This document shows positions 63,664-64,000 of a stretch of 64,000 nucleotides of DNA, in pieces. Each line of letters begins with the position of its first letter. Position 1 is the stretch's first letter. The stretch is from JAJYTL01 sp046705265 (lineage in GTDB: Bacteria; Pseudomonadota; Alphaproteobacteria; Ferrovibrionales; Ferrovibrionaceae): contig JBJKQL010000062.1 of NCBI GenBank assembly GCA_046705265.1, positions 1 through 64,000 of the forward strand. Direction: 5' to 3'. Under the pieces are notes generated by a model that saw only the letters and a program-made list of their open reading frames with translations, did no database searches and was not told the origin of the DNA. A program made the translations under genes and the position numbers.

Positions 63664-64000
63664 ATGACCACCCATTCCACATTGGTCGCGCCGCCAAGCG
63701 CGGCGATTGTCGCCTCGGGCCTGTACAAGGTCTATTCCGGCCGCCAGGGTCGGGCGGACAAGGTCGCGCTCGACCACGTCGATCTTACCGTGCCGCGCGG
63801 ATCGATATTCGGCCTCCTGGGCCCGAACGGCGCTGGCAAATCGACCTTCATCAACATTTTGGCCGGCTTGGTGGTGAAAACCGCGGGCCACTGTCAGATC
63901 TGGAGTTTCGACATTGACGCTACCCCACGCCAATCGCGAGCCGCGATCGGTGTGGTGCCGCAGGAACTCAATATCGACCCCTTCTTTTCCGCCCGCCAGA
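63664..64000 (+). CDS. ABC-transporter ATP-binding protein, N-terminal part (cut by window edge)
   Basis: 112 residues are visible. Walker A GLLGPNGAGKSTF is near residue 60 and the Q-loop is in VVPQELNID. The type (an ~18-residue preface, then LYKVYSG and LDHVDLTVPRG) is that of ABC-2/multidrug exporter ATPases such as YadG. ATG 63664 diverges from the zinc-finger gene across about 100 bases. The rest of the gene lies to the right of the window. Confidence 0.9.
   Translation, partial: MTTHSTLVAPPSAAIVASGLYKVYSGRQGRADKVALDHVDLTVPRGSIFGLLGPNGAGKSTFINILAGLVVKTAGHCQIWSFDIDATPRQSRAAIGVVPQELNIDPFFSARQ

Noticed and set aside
1..64000. tRNA, rRNA or CRISPR features
   Set aside because: No cloverleaf with a CCA end, no rRNA stretch and no regularly spaced repeat array were seen; a covariance-model search would be needed to exclude tRNAs fully.

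Overview
The window is GC-rich chromosomal DNA of an alphaproteobacterium, most likely Rhodospirillales-like; the order is inferred from overall resemblance and was not tested. Class-level evidence is strong. It has the cell-cycle proteins DivK, PleD and a DivL-type kinase with Tyr in place of His. It also has the chvI-chvG-hprK-rapZ-EIIA-ptsH-ahcY-divL gene string beside pckA, and the dprA-topA-rnr order. No rRNA, tRNA or CRISPR array was seen.

Layout. 1-1.8 kb: an IS5-family transposase tail and a decayed IS630-family element sit against a 5'-truncated, frameshifted dprA. 1.9-6.8 kb: topA and rnr, translationally coupled. 6.8-11.5 kb: a MipA/OmpV-like outer-membrane protein, then a decaying zone (a twin-arginine leader remnant and a membrane-protein pseudogene), then a copper/cytochrome cluster (PCu(A)C chaperone, frameshifted dihaem cytochrome c, SCO protein). 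11.6-17.1 kb: NUDIX hydrolase, rpmG, divK-pleD and an aminopeptidase P. 17.1-22.9 kb: ligA, recN, bamD and lpxC on the minus strand.

23.3-41.8 kb is a complete, tightly overlapping dcw cell-wall/division cluster on the minus strand. In transcription order it runs mraZ, rsmH, ftsL, ftsI, murE, murF, mraY, murD, ftsW, murG, murC, murB, ddlB, ftsQ, ftsA, ftsZ. Upstream of mraZ are four TGGGN boxes at exact 10-bp spacing over a candidate promoter, which is a textbook MraZ operator.

42.0-45.3 kb is an accessory island. It has an IS1595-family transposase, two uncharacterised minus-strand genes, a divergent protein joining a phage-tail-like N-terminus to a HEPN-like RNxxxH motif, and a small conserved gene antisense to that protein's 3' end. 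This is the best candidate in the window for something undescribed.

45.4-47.9 kb: CitE-like lyase, cupin and ferredoxin-NADP reductase. 48.0-56.8 kb: the regulatory string chvI, chvG, hprK, rapZ, EIIA-Man, ptsH, ahcY, divL, which links envelope/acid sensing, the regulatory PTS and the cell cycle. 56.8-64 kb: an FMN-binding flavoprotein, pckA with a clear terminator, an MDR-family oxidoreductase, polA, a small CHCC zinc-finger protein and the start of an ABC-transporter ATPase that runs off the right edge.
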